Of a stretch of DNA of 39,268 nt, positions 31,770 to 39,268 are shown piece by piece. A program made the translations under genes and the position numbers. The notes under the pieces were generated by a model. It was given only the letters and a program-made list of their open reading frames with translations, was not told where the DNA came from and made no database searches. The first letter of the stretch is position 1. Each line of letters starts with the position of its first letter. The stretch lies in assembly GCA_934591705.1 (NCBI GenBank), contig CAKTPM010000016.1, positions 1-39,268 of the forward strand, in the 5' to 3' direction. The DNA is from an uncultured Oscillospiraceae bacterium (GTDB taxonomy: Bacteria > Bacillota > Clostridia > Oscillospirales > Oscillospiraceae).

Positions 31770-32462
31770 TCATTCGCTCTCCCGCAGGGCCGCCTCCAGC
31801 TTTTCCAGTGCCCGCTTCTCCAGGCGGGAGACATAGCTGCGGCTGATGCCGTAGAGGGCGGCCACCTGCTTTTGGGTGTGGGGCAGATGGTTCCCCAGGC
31901 CGTAGCGCCGGCGGATGATGTCGGCCTCCCGGGGCGTGAGGCAGCTGTCCACCAGCCGCCTCACCCGCAGATACTCCTCCCGGGTCTGCAGATCCTGGAG
32001 CATGGTGTCCTCCTGGCCCACCACATCCCCCAGGAAAAGCTCGTCGCCGTCACCGCTGCCCTCGATGGTGTCATGGAGAGACACCTCGCCCTGCCACTTC
32101 TTCCGGGCCCGAAAGTGCATCAGGATCTCATTTTCAATACATCGGCTGGCGTAGGTGGCCAGGCGGATGCCCTTGTCGGGGCGGAAGGTGTTCACCGCCT
32201 TGATGAGCCCGATAGTGCCGATGGACAGAAGATCCTCCTGGGCGTCGGGCTGGGCGTAGTACTTTTTTACAATGTGCGCCACCAGCCGGAGGTTGTGCTC
32301 CACCAATTGGTTGCGGGCATCTAAGTCTCCCCGGGCGCAGCGGGCGAGACACTCCTTTTCCTCCTGGGCGGAGAGTGGCTTGGGAAACGAGCCGCGCTCA
32401 CCCGCCAGATGCAGCGTGAGAAAAAGACCGTTGCACAGCAGCAGCAACGCGCCTGACAACAT
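31770..32462 (-). CDS. sigK: Sporulation RNA polymerase sigma factor, SigK type
   Basis: 230 residues. N-terminal hydrophobic pro-sequence (MLSGALLLLCNGLFLTLHLAG), as in pro-sigma-K, then FPKPLSAQEEKECLARCARGDL. Region 2: RNQLVEHNLRLVAHIVKKYY, DLLSIGTIGLIKAVNTF, GIRLATYASRCIENEILMHFRARKK; region 4: LTPREADIIRRRYGLG and a helix-turn-helix QKQVAALYGISRSYVSRLEKRALEKL. Directs late mother-cell genes after proteolytic activation. The gene is continuous, with no skin element. Start at ATG 32462 by GAGGTGAT eight bases upstream; ATG 32468 is an alternative. Confidence 0.93.
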   Translation of the reverse strand: MLSGALLLLCNGLFLTLHLAGERGSFPKPLSAQEEKECLARCARGDLDARNQLVEHNLRLVAHIVKKYYAQPDAQEDLLSIGTIGLIKAVNTFRPDKGIRLATYASRCIENEILMHFRARKKWQGEVSLHDTIEGSGDGDELFLGDVVGQEDTMLQDLQTREEYLRVRRLVDSCLTPREADIIRRRYGLGNHLPHTQKQVAALYGISRSYVSRLEKRALEKLEAALRESE

Positions 32463-32480
32463 ATACATCACCTCGCAGAA

Positions 32481-32510
32481 ATTCTATGCCCGCGGGGAAT
32501 GTCCCTATGC
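32481..32510 (-). promoter_or_regulatory. SigE-like promoter of sigK with flanking inverted repeat
   Basis: Minus strand GCATAGG (32504-32510), 15 bases, CATAGAAT (32481-32488), against the SigE consensus KMATATT-N14/15-CATACAAT. A 9-bp inverted repeat CCGCGGGGA (32490-32498) / TCCCCGCGG (32513-32521) encloses the -35 part. SigE control of sigK is known in Bacillus and Clostridia. Confidence 0.5.
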
Positions 32511-32546
32511 CATCCCCGCGGCGCCGCCCCGGGGAAGGTGCAGACG

Positions 32547-32582
32547 AAAAACCGAAGCCGTCCGCAGACAGCTTCGGTTTTT
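32547..32582 (-). terminator. Terminator of the proBA operon
   Basis: 12-bp stem AAAAACCGAAGC (32547-32558) / GCTTCGGTTTTT (32571-32582), 12-base loop. It sits in the gap with sigK. Confidence 0.9.
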
Positions 32583-32606
32583 GCAGCGTATGGGGGCACC
32601 TCCGCC

Positions 32607-33863
32607 TCAGCGGATCTGTCCGTTTCCGCGGATGATGTACTTATAGGTGCTCAGCTCGTCCAGACCCATGGGGCCCCGGGCGTGGAGCTTTTGGGTGGAG
32701 ATGCCCATCTCGCAGCCCAGGCCGAATTCGCCGCCGTCGGTAAACCGGGTGGAGGCGTTGACATACACGGCGGCGCTGTCCGTTTCATCGGTGAAGCACC
32801 GGGCGGTCTCCTCGTTTTCCGTGATGATGGCCTCGCTGTGGCCGGTGGAGTGCCGCAGGATGTGGGCGATGGCCTCGTCGAGGCCGTCCACCACCCGCAC
32901 GGCCAGGATATAGTCCAAAAACTCTGTGTCGAAGTCCCGGTCACCGGCCCTCACCCCGTCGATGATCTTCGCGGCCCGGGGATCCAGGCGCAGCTCCACG
33001 GGGGTGAGCCCTGCCGCCCGGCGGTCATCCACCAGGAGCTTCCTCAGCCGGGGCAAAAACCGCTCCGCCACGGCCCGGTGGACCAGGCAGACCTCCTGGG
33101 CGTTGCAGACGGAGGGACGGCTGGTCTTGGCGTTGTTGACGATGGTCAGGGCCTTCTCCAGGTCGGCGTCGGCATCCACATAGACATGGCAGATGCCCGT
33201 GCCGGTCTCGATGCAGGGAACGGTGGCGTTCTCCACGCAGGCCCGGATGAGCCCGGCGCCGCCCCGGGGAATGAGCAGATCGACCAACCCCTTGGCCTGC
33301 ATGAGCTCCCGGGCGCTCTCGTGGCTGGTGTCCTCCAGGATGTTGAGGATGTCGGGGTCGCCTCCGACGGCGGTGATGCCCGCCTTCAGGGCGGCGGTGA
33401 TGGCCTTGGCGCTGCCGATGGCGTCCCGGCCGCTGCGCAGAACGCAGACATTGCCGCTCTTGATGGCCAGGGCCGCCGCGTCGGAGGTGACATTGGGGCG
33501 GCTTTCATAGATGATGGCCACCAGACCCAGGGGCACCTGCTTTTTATAGATGGTCATGCCGTTGGGACGCTGCACCTCCGAGAGGATGCGCCCCGTGTGA
33601 TCCGGCAGCTGCGCCACGGCACGGATGCCCTGCGCCATGGCGTCGATGCGCCCGCCGTCCAGCCGCAGGCGGTCCAGCATCACCGGGGAGACGCGCTCCC
33701 GGGCGGCGGCCACATCCAGGTCGTTGCAGCGCAGGATCTCCTCTTTTTGCCGCACGAGGGCGTCTGCCATGGCCGAAAGCAGGCGGCTTTTCTCCTGCGC
33801 CGGCATGCTCCGGAGGCAGCCCCAGGCGGCCTTTGTCCTGCGGATGATATCCATCGTATCCAT
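32607..33863 (-). CDS. proA: Gamma-glutamyl phosphate reductase
   Basis: 418 residues, full length. NADPH-dependent reduction of glutamyl-5-phosphate to the semialdehyde in proline synthesis. Seen: PLGLVAIIYESRPNVTSDAAALAIKSGN, LIPRGGAGLI, catalytic Cys in TSRPSVCNAQEVCLV, and FGLGCEMGISTQKLHARGPMGL near the end. RBS GAGG seven bases before the ATG. Four bases after proB: same operon. Confidence 0.97.
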   Translation of the reverse strand: MDTMDIIRRTKAAWGCLRSMPAQEKSRLLSAMADALVRQKEEILRCNDLDVAAARERVSPVMLDRLRLDGGRIDAMAQGIRAVAQLPDHTGRILSEVQRPNGMTIYKKQVPLGLVAIIYESRPNVTSDAAALAIKSGNVCVLRSGRDAIGSAKAITAALKAGITAVGGDPDILNILEDTSHESARELMQAKGLVDLLIPRGGAGLIRACVENATVPCIETGTGICHVYVDADADLEKALTIVNNAKTSRPSVCNAQEVCLVHRAVAERFLPRLRKLLVDDRRAAGLTPVELRLDPRAAKIIDGVRAGDRDFDTEFLDYILAVRVVDGLDEAIAHILRHSTGHSEAIITENEETARCFTDETDSAAVYVNASTRFTDGGEFGLGCEMGISTQKLHARGPMGLDELSTYKYIIRGNGQIR

Positions 33864-33867
33864 GGCG

Positions 33868-34650
33868 TTACCTCTTCTTACTCAAAAATCTTGTGCCCAC
33901 ATCCCGGCCCTCGGCGATGTCGTAGAGCAGCTCCGGCTTGCTGCCGTTGGCAATGACCATCTCGCAGCCCGCCTCGGTGGCGATGACCGCCGCGTTGAGC
34001 TTGGTGACCATACCGCCGGAGCCCAGGGCGGAGCCGCTGCCGCCGGCGAAGTCGTAGAGATGCCCGTCCACATTTTCCACGGTGCGGATGATCTTCGCAT
34101 CGGGGTCCCGGTGGGGGTCTCTGTCATAGAGCCCGTCGATGTCCGAGAGGAGCACCAGCAGGTCGGCATGGACGGCGGCGGCCACGATGGCCGAGAGGGT
34201 GTCGTTCTCGCCGATGGTGTTCTCCACGCCGATCTCATCGGTGGACACGGCGTCGTTTTCGTTGATGACCGGCAGCGCTCCCAGCTCCAGCAGGCGGAAG
34301 AGGGTGTTGCACACATTCCGGCTGCGGGAGCCGTTGCGGATATCCTCACCGGTGAGCAGCAGCTGGGCCACGGTGTGGTTATACTCCCCGAAGAGCTTAT
34401 CATAGGTGTAGATCAGCTCGCACTGGCCCACGGCGGCCGCCGCCTGCTTGCCCGGCATGTCCGCCGGGCGGCCAGGGAGATTGAGCTTGCCAACGCCCAT
34501 GCCGATAGCGCCGGAGGACACGAGAATGATCTCGTGGCCGGCGTTCTTCAGGTCGCTGAGCACCTTGCACAGCTTCTCGATCCGCTGGATATGTAGCCGC
34601 CCTGTGGGGTGGGTCAGCGTGGAGGTCCCTACCTTCACCGTTATTCTCAT
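33868..34650 (-). CDS. proB: Glutamate 5-kinase, short form without PUA domain
   Basis: 260 residues of the amino acid kinase fold only: VKVGTSTLTHPTGRL, ILVSSGAIGMGVGKL, LPVINENDAVSTDE, VLLSDIDGLYDRDP and GSGGMVTKLNAA. The ~100-residue C-terminal PUA domain of the E. coli enzyme is absent, common in clostridia. It phosphorylates glutamate and is usually feedback-inhibited by proline. Start by AGAGGAC upstream. An inverted repeat overlaps its -10. Confidence 0.95.
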   Translation of the reverse strand: MRITVKVGTSTLTHPTGRLHIQRIEKLCKVLSDLKNAGHEIILVSSGAIGMGVGKLNLPGRPADMPGKQAAAAVGQCELIYTYDKLFGEYNHTVAQLLLTGEDIRNGSRSRNVCNTLFRLLELGALPVINENDAVSTDEIGVENTIGENDTLSAIVAAAVHADLLVLLSDIDGLYDRDPHRDPDAKIIRTVENVDGHLYDFAGGSGSALGSGGMVTKLNAAVIATEAGCEMVIANGSKPELLYDIAEGRDVGTRFLSKKR

Positions 34651-34675
34651 GGCGTTGTCCTCTTTTCTGTGAGAT

Positions 34676-34690
34676 GGGTACATTGTACCC
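34676..34690 (-). promoter_or_regulatory. proBA promoter -10 inside a perfect inverted repeat
   Basis: GGGTAC-ATT-GTACCC, a perfect dyad; its minus-strand centre TACAAT (34682-34687) is a good -10, with GTGCAA 17 bases upstream as weak -35. A repressor bound here would block the promoter. Regulator not known. Confidence 0.5.
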
Positions 34691-34782
34691 TGTATGTAAA
34701 AAAATTGCACGGCTTTTTCCGCTTAAACGGCGCTAAGAACACGCGCCGGCCGCTTTTTGCGCGTCAGAGACCCGGGAACGGC

Positions 34783-34953
34783 TTACTGCTTTGCCGCGGT
34801 CTTGTACTCGTCGCCGCTGCGCCAATAGGGGCAGCCGCGCTGCCGGTCGGCAAAGTAGCGGGCCATGTCGTCCTCATCTAAGTCTGCGTCGCAGAGATAG
34901 TCGTCATATTCCTCGTCGTAGTTATAGTACGCGCAGCTATCGCACTGGGTCAT
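34783..34953 (-). CDS. DUF6472-like small acidic Cys protein
   Basis: 56 residues: MTQCDSCAYYNYDEEYDDYL near the start, then CDADLDEDDMARYFADRQRGCPYWRSGDEYK. Four Cys (CxxC, C, C) look like a small metal-binding knuckle. I recall this as DUF6472. Its start lies within the last 17 bases of the SSB-like gene (RBS AGAGGG), so the two are coupled. Function unknown. Confidence 0.75.
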   Translation of the reverse strand: MTQCDSCAYYNYDEEYDDYLCDADLDEDDMARYFADRQRGCPYWRSGDEYKTAAKQ

Positions 34954-35632
34954 CCCGTATGCCCTCTTTCGGATAAGATGGCTCCATTATACCACCTGCG
35001 GCGGCAAAATCAATTCCCGGACGGAAAAGTTCCTCCGGCGGACAAAGCCGCATGATAGACACCTCGTAGGCGGTGCGCTCCTGGCAGCCGCTCTCCGTCT
35101 GCTTGCGGTAGAGGCGGCTCTGTACCCGCCCCTGGGCGGCCAGGCGCTGGCCCACCGGCATCCCGCCCACCTGCCGGGCCAGGGTGCCCCAGGCGATGCA
35201 GGGCAGGTAGTCCGCCCGGCCGCAGCGGCGGTTCACCGCCAGGATCACATCGCAGATCTCCCGGCCCATGGGCGTGCGGCGAAAGACCGGCGGCTTGCAG
35301 ACGGTGCCGCACAGCCGGATGGTGTTCTCCGGCACGCCGCCCCCGGGATAGAGGCCGTGGGCAAAGACCGACAGCACCAGCCGGCTGCCCCGGCCGGACT
35401 TGTTGTTGAAGGAGCGCAGCTGTCCGCTGACGGTGAGGGGCTCCCCCGGCCGGAGAGAAATGTGCCCCAGCAGCGGGGCGGCGGCTAAGACGGGCAGCTT
35501 GTCCTGCTGGCCGCTGAGCCGCTCCACCGCCAGAAAAAAGGAGTAAAAGTCCTGCCCGTGATTGCTGTGGCTGTATGCCGGCTCGCTCAGGAGGGTCCCG
35601 CAGAGCAGTACGCGGTTATAATTTCCTTCCAT
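34937..35632 (-). CDS. Tandem OB-fold SSB/PriB-like protein
   Basis: 231 residues with two OB-fold halves: residues 3-95 (NRVLLCGTLLSEPAYSH...GQLRSFNNK) and 103-200 (NTIRLCGTVCKPPVFRRTP...GRVQSRLYRK). Each half looks like an SSB/PriB domain; the second reads more like a canonical SSB. There is no acidic SSB tail. It is encoded with the DUF6472 gene, away from rpsF/rpsR, so it is not the housekeeping SSB. RBS AGAGGTGA before the ATG. Confidence 0.75.
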   Translation of the reverse strand: MEGNYNRVLLCGTLLSEPAYSHSNHGQDFYSFFLAVERLSGQQDKLPVLAAAPLLGHISLRPGEPLTVSGQLRSFNNKSGRGSRLVLSVFAHGLYPGGGVPENTIRLCGTVCKPPVFRRTPMGREICDVILAVNRRCGRADYLPCIAWGTLARQVGGMPVGQRLAAQGRVQSRLYRKQTESGCQERTAYEVSIMRLCPPEELFRPGIDFAAAGGIMEPSYPKEGIRDDPVR

Positions 35633-35736
35633 ATGTCACCTCTCGTGTTAAGCTGCACTACCCTATGCCCGACGGCGGGAAAATATGTCTTTTCAAGGGC
35701 CGGGAAATGTGGCATAATAGCCGGGAGGTGATGAAA

Positions 35737-36603
35737 ATGCGATATGTAGGAAAGGTCTACCGGCCGCCCTCCGAGGCCTATAGCTTGATTGTGCAGGTGA
35801 CCTACGGCTGCAGCCACAACGGCTGCTGCTTCTGCGACATGTATGACGATAAGACCTTCGCCCTGCGGCCCATGGCGGAGATCCGGGAGGATTTTGAACT
35901 GGCCCGGCAGCGGTATCGCCGGGTGGAGCGGGTGTTCCTGGCCGACGGCGATGCCCTGGCCAGAGGTGCCGATGACCTCACGACCATCCTGGGGTGGATA
36001 TATGAGCTCTTCCCGGAGTGTCAGCGGGTGACCTGCTATGCCTCGCCGGGCAGCCTCCGCCGCCACACGCAGGAGGAGCTGCGGCGCATCCGCGCGGCGG
36101 GCCTCACCATGGTGTACATGGGCCTTGAATCCGGCTGTGACGCGGTTTTGGAGCGGATGAACAAGGGCTTTACCGCCGCCGAGATCGTGGAGACCGGGCA
36201 GAAGGCCCGGGCCTGCGGCTTTGCCCTCTCCGTGACGGCCATCTCCGGGCTGGGCAGCGTGGAACTCTGGCGGGAGCACGCCGTGGAAACGGCGCGTGCT
36301 TTCAGCGCCATGAACCCGGAATATATCGGGCTCCTGACGCTGATGGTGGAGCCGGGCACGCCCTTGGAGAAGTGGGTGCGGCAGGGCGCGTTCACGGTGC
36401 TGGACCCCATCGAGGTGCTGAAGGAAACGGAGCTGTTTTTGGAAACGATCCACAGCCCCGGCAGCGTGTTTCGCATGAATCATGCCAGCAACTACCTCTC
36501 CCTGCGGGGTACCCTGGACGGGGACATCCCCGCCATGCTGGCCCAGGTTCGCCGGGGGCTGGAGGGCCAGGGCCTCAAGCCGGAGTTTTTGCGGGCGCTG
36601 TAA
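35737..36603 (+). CDS. Radical SAM protein
   Basis: 288 residues. The iron-sulfur motif is YGCSHNGCCFCDMYDD, spaced Cx4Cx2C, the form seen in one COG1032-related group rather than the common Cx3Cx2C. Other radical SAM features: FLADGDALARG, MGLESGCDAVLERMNKGF, and SGLGSVELW. Product unknown. Start at the second ATG (MRYVGK), eight bases after GGGAGG; the first ATG is too close. A -10 like TGGCATAAT (about 35710-35718) precedes it. It is divergent from the SSB-like gene. Confidence 0.85.
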   Translation: MRYVGKVYRPPSEAYSLIVQVTYGCSHNGCCFCDMYDDKTFALRPMAEIREDFELARQRYRRVERVFLADGDALARGADDLTTILGWIYELFPECQRVTCYASPGSLRRHTQEELRRIRAAGLTMVYMGLESGCDAVLERMNKGFTAAEIVETGQKARACGFALSVTAISGLGSVELWREHAVETARAFSAMNPEYIGLLTLMVEPGTPLEKWVRQGAFTVLDPIEVLKETELFLETIHSPGSVFRMNHASNYLSLRGTLDGDIPAMLAQVRRGLEGQGLKPEFLRAL

Positions 36604-36612
36604 GTAAAAGGA

Positions 36613-36649
36613 ACAAAGGGAAGGCCGCCCCGGCGGCCTTCCCTTTTGT
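36613..36649 (+). terminator. Terminator of the radical SAM gene
   Basis: 15-bp stem AAAGGGAAGGCCGCC (36615-36629) / 36632-36646, then TTTTGTC region. Confidence 0.85.
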
Positions 36650-36709
36650 CCGCGCCGCTGGCCGGCGGCAGGCGAAAAAAGAAAATTTTCGACTTTGCCA
36701 AAATACCCC

Positions 36710-36738
36710 TTGACATTCCTGCCCGGCGGTGGTAGAGT
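36710..36738 (+). promoter_or_regulatory. Promoter of the T-box/trpB transcript
   Basis: TTGACA (36710-36715), 17 bases, TAGAGT (36733-36738). Confidence 0.8.
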
Positions 36739-36744
36739 AGCCAC

Positions 36745-37034
36745 AATCTTTTTTGAAACCTTTGAGGAAGAAGAGTAACCCCCTGCAAAGCGTAAAGAGA
36801 GCCGCTGGCGGTGGAAATGCGGCCGTGGAGCACAGGGCGAATGGACTTCCGAGGGCGGGAAGAAAGCCGCAAGGCGGCGAGTAATGCCCGACGGCACACC
36901 GCGGCCGTTACCCCGGCGGAGCGCATGACCGTGCGTGCAAAGTGGGCGCCTTGCGCCAATGTGGGTGGTACCGCAGATTTGTTTTTCAGTCTGTCCCACG
37001 GAGTGAATTCCGTGGGATGGGCTTTTTTGTTTTT
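36745..37034 (+). promoter_or_regulatory. T-box riboswitch, probably tRNA-Trp specific
   Basis: Stem I landmarks: AAGAGTA (36769-36775), the AGAGAGCCG element (36796-36804), GGTGGAAATGCGG apical part. The specifier region reads GGCGAATGGACTTCC, giving TGG (Trp) at about 36841-36843. The T-box sequence GTGGGTGGTACCGC (36961-36974) is followed by a terminator: TCCCACGGA (36994-37002) / TCCGTGGGA (37009-37017) then TGGGCTTTTTTG. Uncharged tRNA-Trp would favour the antiterminator and express the trpB gene downstream. The T-box class is certain; the specifier call rests on position and gene context. Confidence 0.92.
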
Positions 37035-37101
37035 CCCGGGGCCGAGGGCCCCCTTATCATATCGTCATCACATTTGCTTTTGCATAGAAAGGAGAACCAC
37101 C

Positions 37102-38493
37102 ATGAAAGAGCTGAAAAACCGTGACATTCCCTACAAGATCTATCTCTCCGAGGACGAGATGCCCCGGTATTGGTACAATGTCCGGGCGGACATGGTGAAT
37201 AAGCCCGCCCCGCTGCTGAATCCCGGCACCCTGCAGCCCATGACGGCGGAGGAGATGGGGCAGGTGTTCTGCGCCGAGCTGGTGCGCCAGGAGATGGACA
37301 ACGACACCAAGTTCATCCCCATCCCGGAGGATGTGCGGAACTTCTACCGCATGTACCGCCCCTCGCCGCTGGTGCGGGCCTACTGCCTGGAGGAAAAGCT
37401 GGGCACCCCCGCCCATATCTACTACAAGTTTGAGGGCAACAACACCTCCGGCAGCCACAAGCTGAACTCCGCCATCGCCCAGGCGTACTATGCCAAGGCC
37501 CAGGGGCTCACCGGCGTGACCACCGAGACCGGCGCCGGCCAGTGGGGCACCGCCCTCTCCATGGCCTGCGCCTACCTGGGGCTCGACTGCCATGTGTTCA
37601 TGGTGAAGTGCTCCTATGAGCAAAAGCCCTTCCGCCGGGAGGTCATGCGCACCTACGGCGCCTCTGTGACCCCCTCCCCCTCTCTGACCACGGAGGTGGG
37701 CCGCAGGATCCTGGCCCAGTTCCCGGACACCACCGGCTCTCTGGGCTGCGCCATCAGCGAGGCGGTGGAGGCGGCCCACGCCAACCCCAACACCCGCTAT
37801 GTGCTGGGCAGCGTGCTCAACCAGGTGCTGCTGCACCAGTCGGTCATCGGTCTGGAGACCAAGGCGGCCCTGGACAAATACGGCGTCAAGGCGGATGTGA
37901 TCATCGGCTGCGCCGGCGGCGGCTCCAACCTGGGCGGTCTCATCTCCCCCTTCGTGGGCGAGATGCTCCGGGGCGAGGCGGATTACCGCATCATCGCCGT
38001 GGAGCCCGCCTCCTGTCCCAGTCTCACCCGGGGCATCTTCCGCTATGACTTCTGCGACACCGGCGAGATTTGCCCCCTGGCCAAGATGTACACCCTGGGC
38101 AACGGCTTTATCCCCTCCGCCAACCATGCCGGCGGCCTTCGCTACCACGGCATGAGCAGCATCGTCAGCCAGCTCTACCATGACGGGTATCTCGAGGCCC
38201 GCAGCGTGGAGCAGACCGCCGTGTTCGAGGCGGCGGAGCTCTTCGCCCGCTGCGAGGGCATTCTGCCCGCTCCGGAGTCCAGCCATGCCATCCGGGCGGC
38301 CATCGACGAGGCGGTGAAGTGCCGGGAGAGCGGCGAGAGCAAGAACATCGTTCTCGGCCTCACCGGCACCGGCTACTTCGACATGGTGGCCTACGGCAGG
38401 TACAACGACGGCGAGATGTCCGACACCATCCCCACCGACGACGACCTGGCCCGGGGCTTTGCCACCATCCCCCAATTCCCCGGCAACGAGTGA
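37102..38493 (+). CDS. trpB: TrpB2-type tryptophan synthase beta chain
   Basis: 463 residues, longer than TrpB1 (~400) and of the TrpB2/COG1350 type with the N-terminal NRDIPYKIYLSEDEMPRYWYN. PLP Lys in EGNNTSGSHKLNSA, phosphate loop IIGCAGGGSNLGG, and GAGQWGTALS. TrpB2 makes Trp from indole and serine and usually works without TrpA; no trpA is adjacent. RBS AAAGGAG before the ATG. Controlled by the Trp T-box directly upstream, so it is switched on by Trp starvation. Confidence 0.93.
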   Translation: MKELKNRDIPYKIYLSEDEMPRYWYNVRADMVNKPAPLLNPGTLQPMTAEEMGQVFCAELVRQEMDNDTKFIPIPEDVRNFYRMYRPSPLVRAYCLEEKLGTPAHIYYKFEGNNTSGSHKLNSAIAQAYYAKAQGLTGVTTETGAGQWGTALSMACAYLGLDCHVFMVKCSYEQKPFRREVMRTYGASVTPSPSLTTEVGRRILAQFPDTTGSLGCAISEAVEAAHANPNTRYVLGSVLNQVLLHQSVIGLETKAALDKYGVKADVIIGCAGGGSNLGGLISPFVGEMLRGEADYRIIAVEPASCPSLTRGIFRYDFCDTGEICPLAKMYTLGNGFIPSANHAGGLRYHGMSSIVSQLYHDGYLEARSVEQTAVFEAAELFARCEGILPAPESSHAIRAAIDEAVKCRESGESKNIVLGLTGTGYFDMVAYGRYNDGEMSDTIPTDDDLARGFATIPQFPGNE

Positions 38494-38536
38494 GGGAAAG
38501 GGAAGCAGGGAAAAGTGCGAATAAACCGGCTTTTCC

Positions 38537-38565
38537 TTGACATTGTCCGGGGAGTTCGGTACAAT
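38537..38565 (+). promoter_or_regulatory. Promoter of proS
   Basis: TTGACA (38537-38542), 17 bases, TACAAT (38560-38565). Confidence 0.88.
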
Positions 38566-38612
38566 ATTCTTTCAGAGCGATCCCATTATAAAAGAAAGAA
38601 TGGTACGAATAT

Positions 38613-39268
38613 ATGGCAAAAGATCAGAGAAATGTGGAAGCCATCACCTCCATGGAGGAGGACTTCAGCAAGTGGTACACGGACATCTGCCTGAAGGCGG
38701 AGCTGGTGGACTATGCCAGCGTCAAGGGCTTTTTGATCCTGCGTCCCTACGGCTACGCCATCTGGGAGAATATCCAGCGGCTGATGGACGGCGAGTTTAA
38801 GAAAACCGGCCACACCAATGTGGCCATGCCGGTGCTGATCCCCGAGAGCTTATTGAAAAAGGAGGGCGAGCTGGTGGAGGGCTTTGCCCCGGAGGTGGCC
38901 TGGGTCACCCACGGCGGCAGTGAGAAGCTGGAAGAGCGCCTGGCCTTCCGCCCCACCTCCGAGACCATGTTCTGCGATCATTGGAGCCATGTGCTGCACT
39001 CCTACCGGGAGCTGCCCATGCTCTATAACCAGTGGTGCAGCGTCATCCGCTGGGAAAAGACCACCCGCCCCTTCCTGCGCAGCCGGGAATTCTGGTGGCA
39101 GGAGGGCCACACCATCCACGAGACCGCCGCCGAGGCCCAGGCCGAGACCGAGCAGCAGCTCAACTGCTATGCCGACTTCTGCCGGGACTATCTGGCCATG
39201 CCCGTGGTGAAGGGCCGCAAGACCGACAAGGAGAAGTTCGCCGGCGCCGAGGCCACCTACACCATCGA
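38613..39268 (+). CDS. proS: Prolyl-tRNA synthetase, 3' end cut by window edge
   Basis: First 218 codons of a class II synthetase. Begins MAKDQRNVEAITSMEEDFSKWY; class II motif 2 region LAFRPTSETMFCDHW and VIRWEKTTRPFLRSREFWWQEGHT. The start and core match the archaeal/eukaryotic-like short ProS (type 3) common in clostridia, without the editing insertion. ATG chosen by homology; the RBS (AAGAAAGAATGG) is weak. Confidence 0.93.
   Translation, partial: MAKDQRNVEAITSMEEDFSKWYTDICLKAELVDYASVKGFLILRPYGYAIWENIQRLMDGEFKKTGHTNVAMPVLIPESLLKKEGELVEGFAPEVAWVTHGGSEKLEERLAFRPTSETMFCDHWSHVLHSYRELPMLYNQWCSVIRWEKTTRPFLRSREFWWQEGHTIHETAAEAQAETEQQLNCYADFCRDYLAMPVVKGRKTDKEKFAGAEATYTI

Noticed and set aside
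32499..33956. 485-residue plus-strand frame
   Set aside because: Antisense of proA; no recognisable fold.

Overview
The window reads as a chromosomal segment of a GC-rich, endospore-forming Gram-positive anaerobe of the Clostridia, most likely the Oscillospiraceae/Flavonifractor-Intestinimonas neighbourhood. This is inference. The grounds are an intact sporulation sigma factor (SigK type) with a SigE-like promoter, YtvI-like and SpoVK/CbbX-like proteins, a Trp T-box, near-consensus TTGACA/TATAAT promoters, strong GGAGG ribosome binding sites, NlpC/P60 and lipoprotein signals of Gram-positive type, and an archaeal-type ProS. Almost all of it is compact core genome; no insertion sequence, prophage or CRISPR array is visible.

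Layout. 1-3.6 kb: cut-off NhaC antiporter, then an acyl-CoA synthetase/E2-like acyltransferase pair (minus). 3.6-7.2 kb: glyA with a Na/Pi cotransporter (minus), and a divergent small membrane exporter. 7.3-8.4 kb: cysE behind a long leader that encodes a cysteine-rich 37-residue peptide followed by an intrinsic terminator, an apparent cysteine attenuator. 9-11.6 kb: murI-argS. 11.7-16.1 kb: a minus operon rpe-recR-apbE-nusG domain II-Gx transporter-AAA ATPase; the middle three resemble flavinylation/extracellular electron transfer genes. 16.2-19.5 kb: a zinc-ribbon membrane protein and a polar amino acid ABC transporter (binding protein, permease, ATPase) with ARG-box-like sites upstream. 19.5-23.4 kb: NlpC/P60 hydrolase, AraC regulator, EamA transporter, YtvI-like permease. 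23.5-26.8 kb: ACT-domain PheB-like protein and a MoxR ATPase/VWA pair. 26.9-30.6 kb: CstA-type transporter, then yerC-methyltransferase-hslO.

30.6-31.8 kb: four tRNA genes (Val, Asp, Phe, Gly) end in a strong terminator. Just beyond lies a 5'-truncated barnase-type RNase and an intact barstar inhibitor, and then a near-identical second copy of the terminator hairpin. This is the only stretch that looks like accessory or transferred DNA. 31.8-39.3 kb: sigK, proBA, a DUF6472-like small protein with a tandem OB-fold SSB-like protein, a radical SAM protein, a Trp T-box controlling a TrpB2-type tryptophan synthase beta chain, and the start of proS.

The two most interesting signals are the Cys-codon leader peptide plus terminator in front of cysE, and the barnase remnant/barstar cassette bracketed by duplicated terminators. 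All family calls come from reading translated sequence and motifs from memory; no search or folding program was run.
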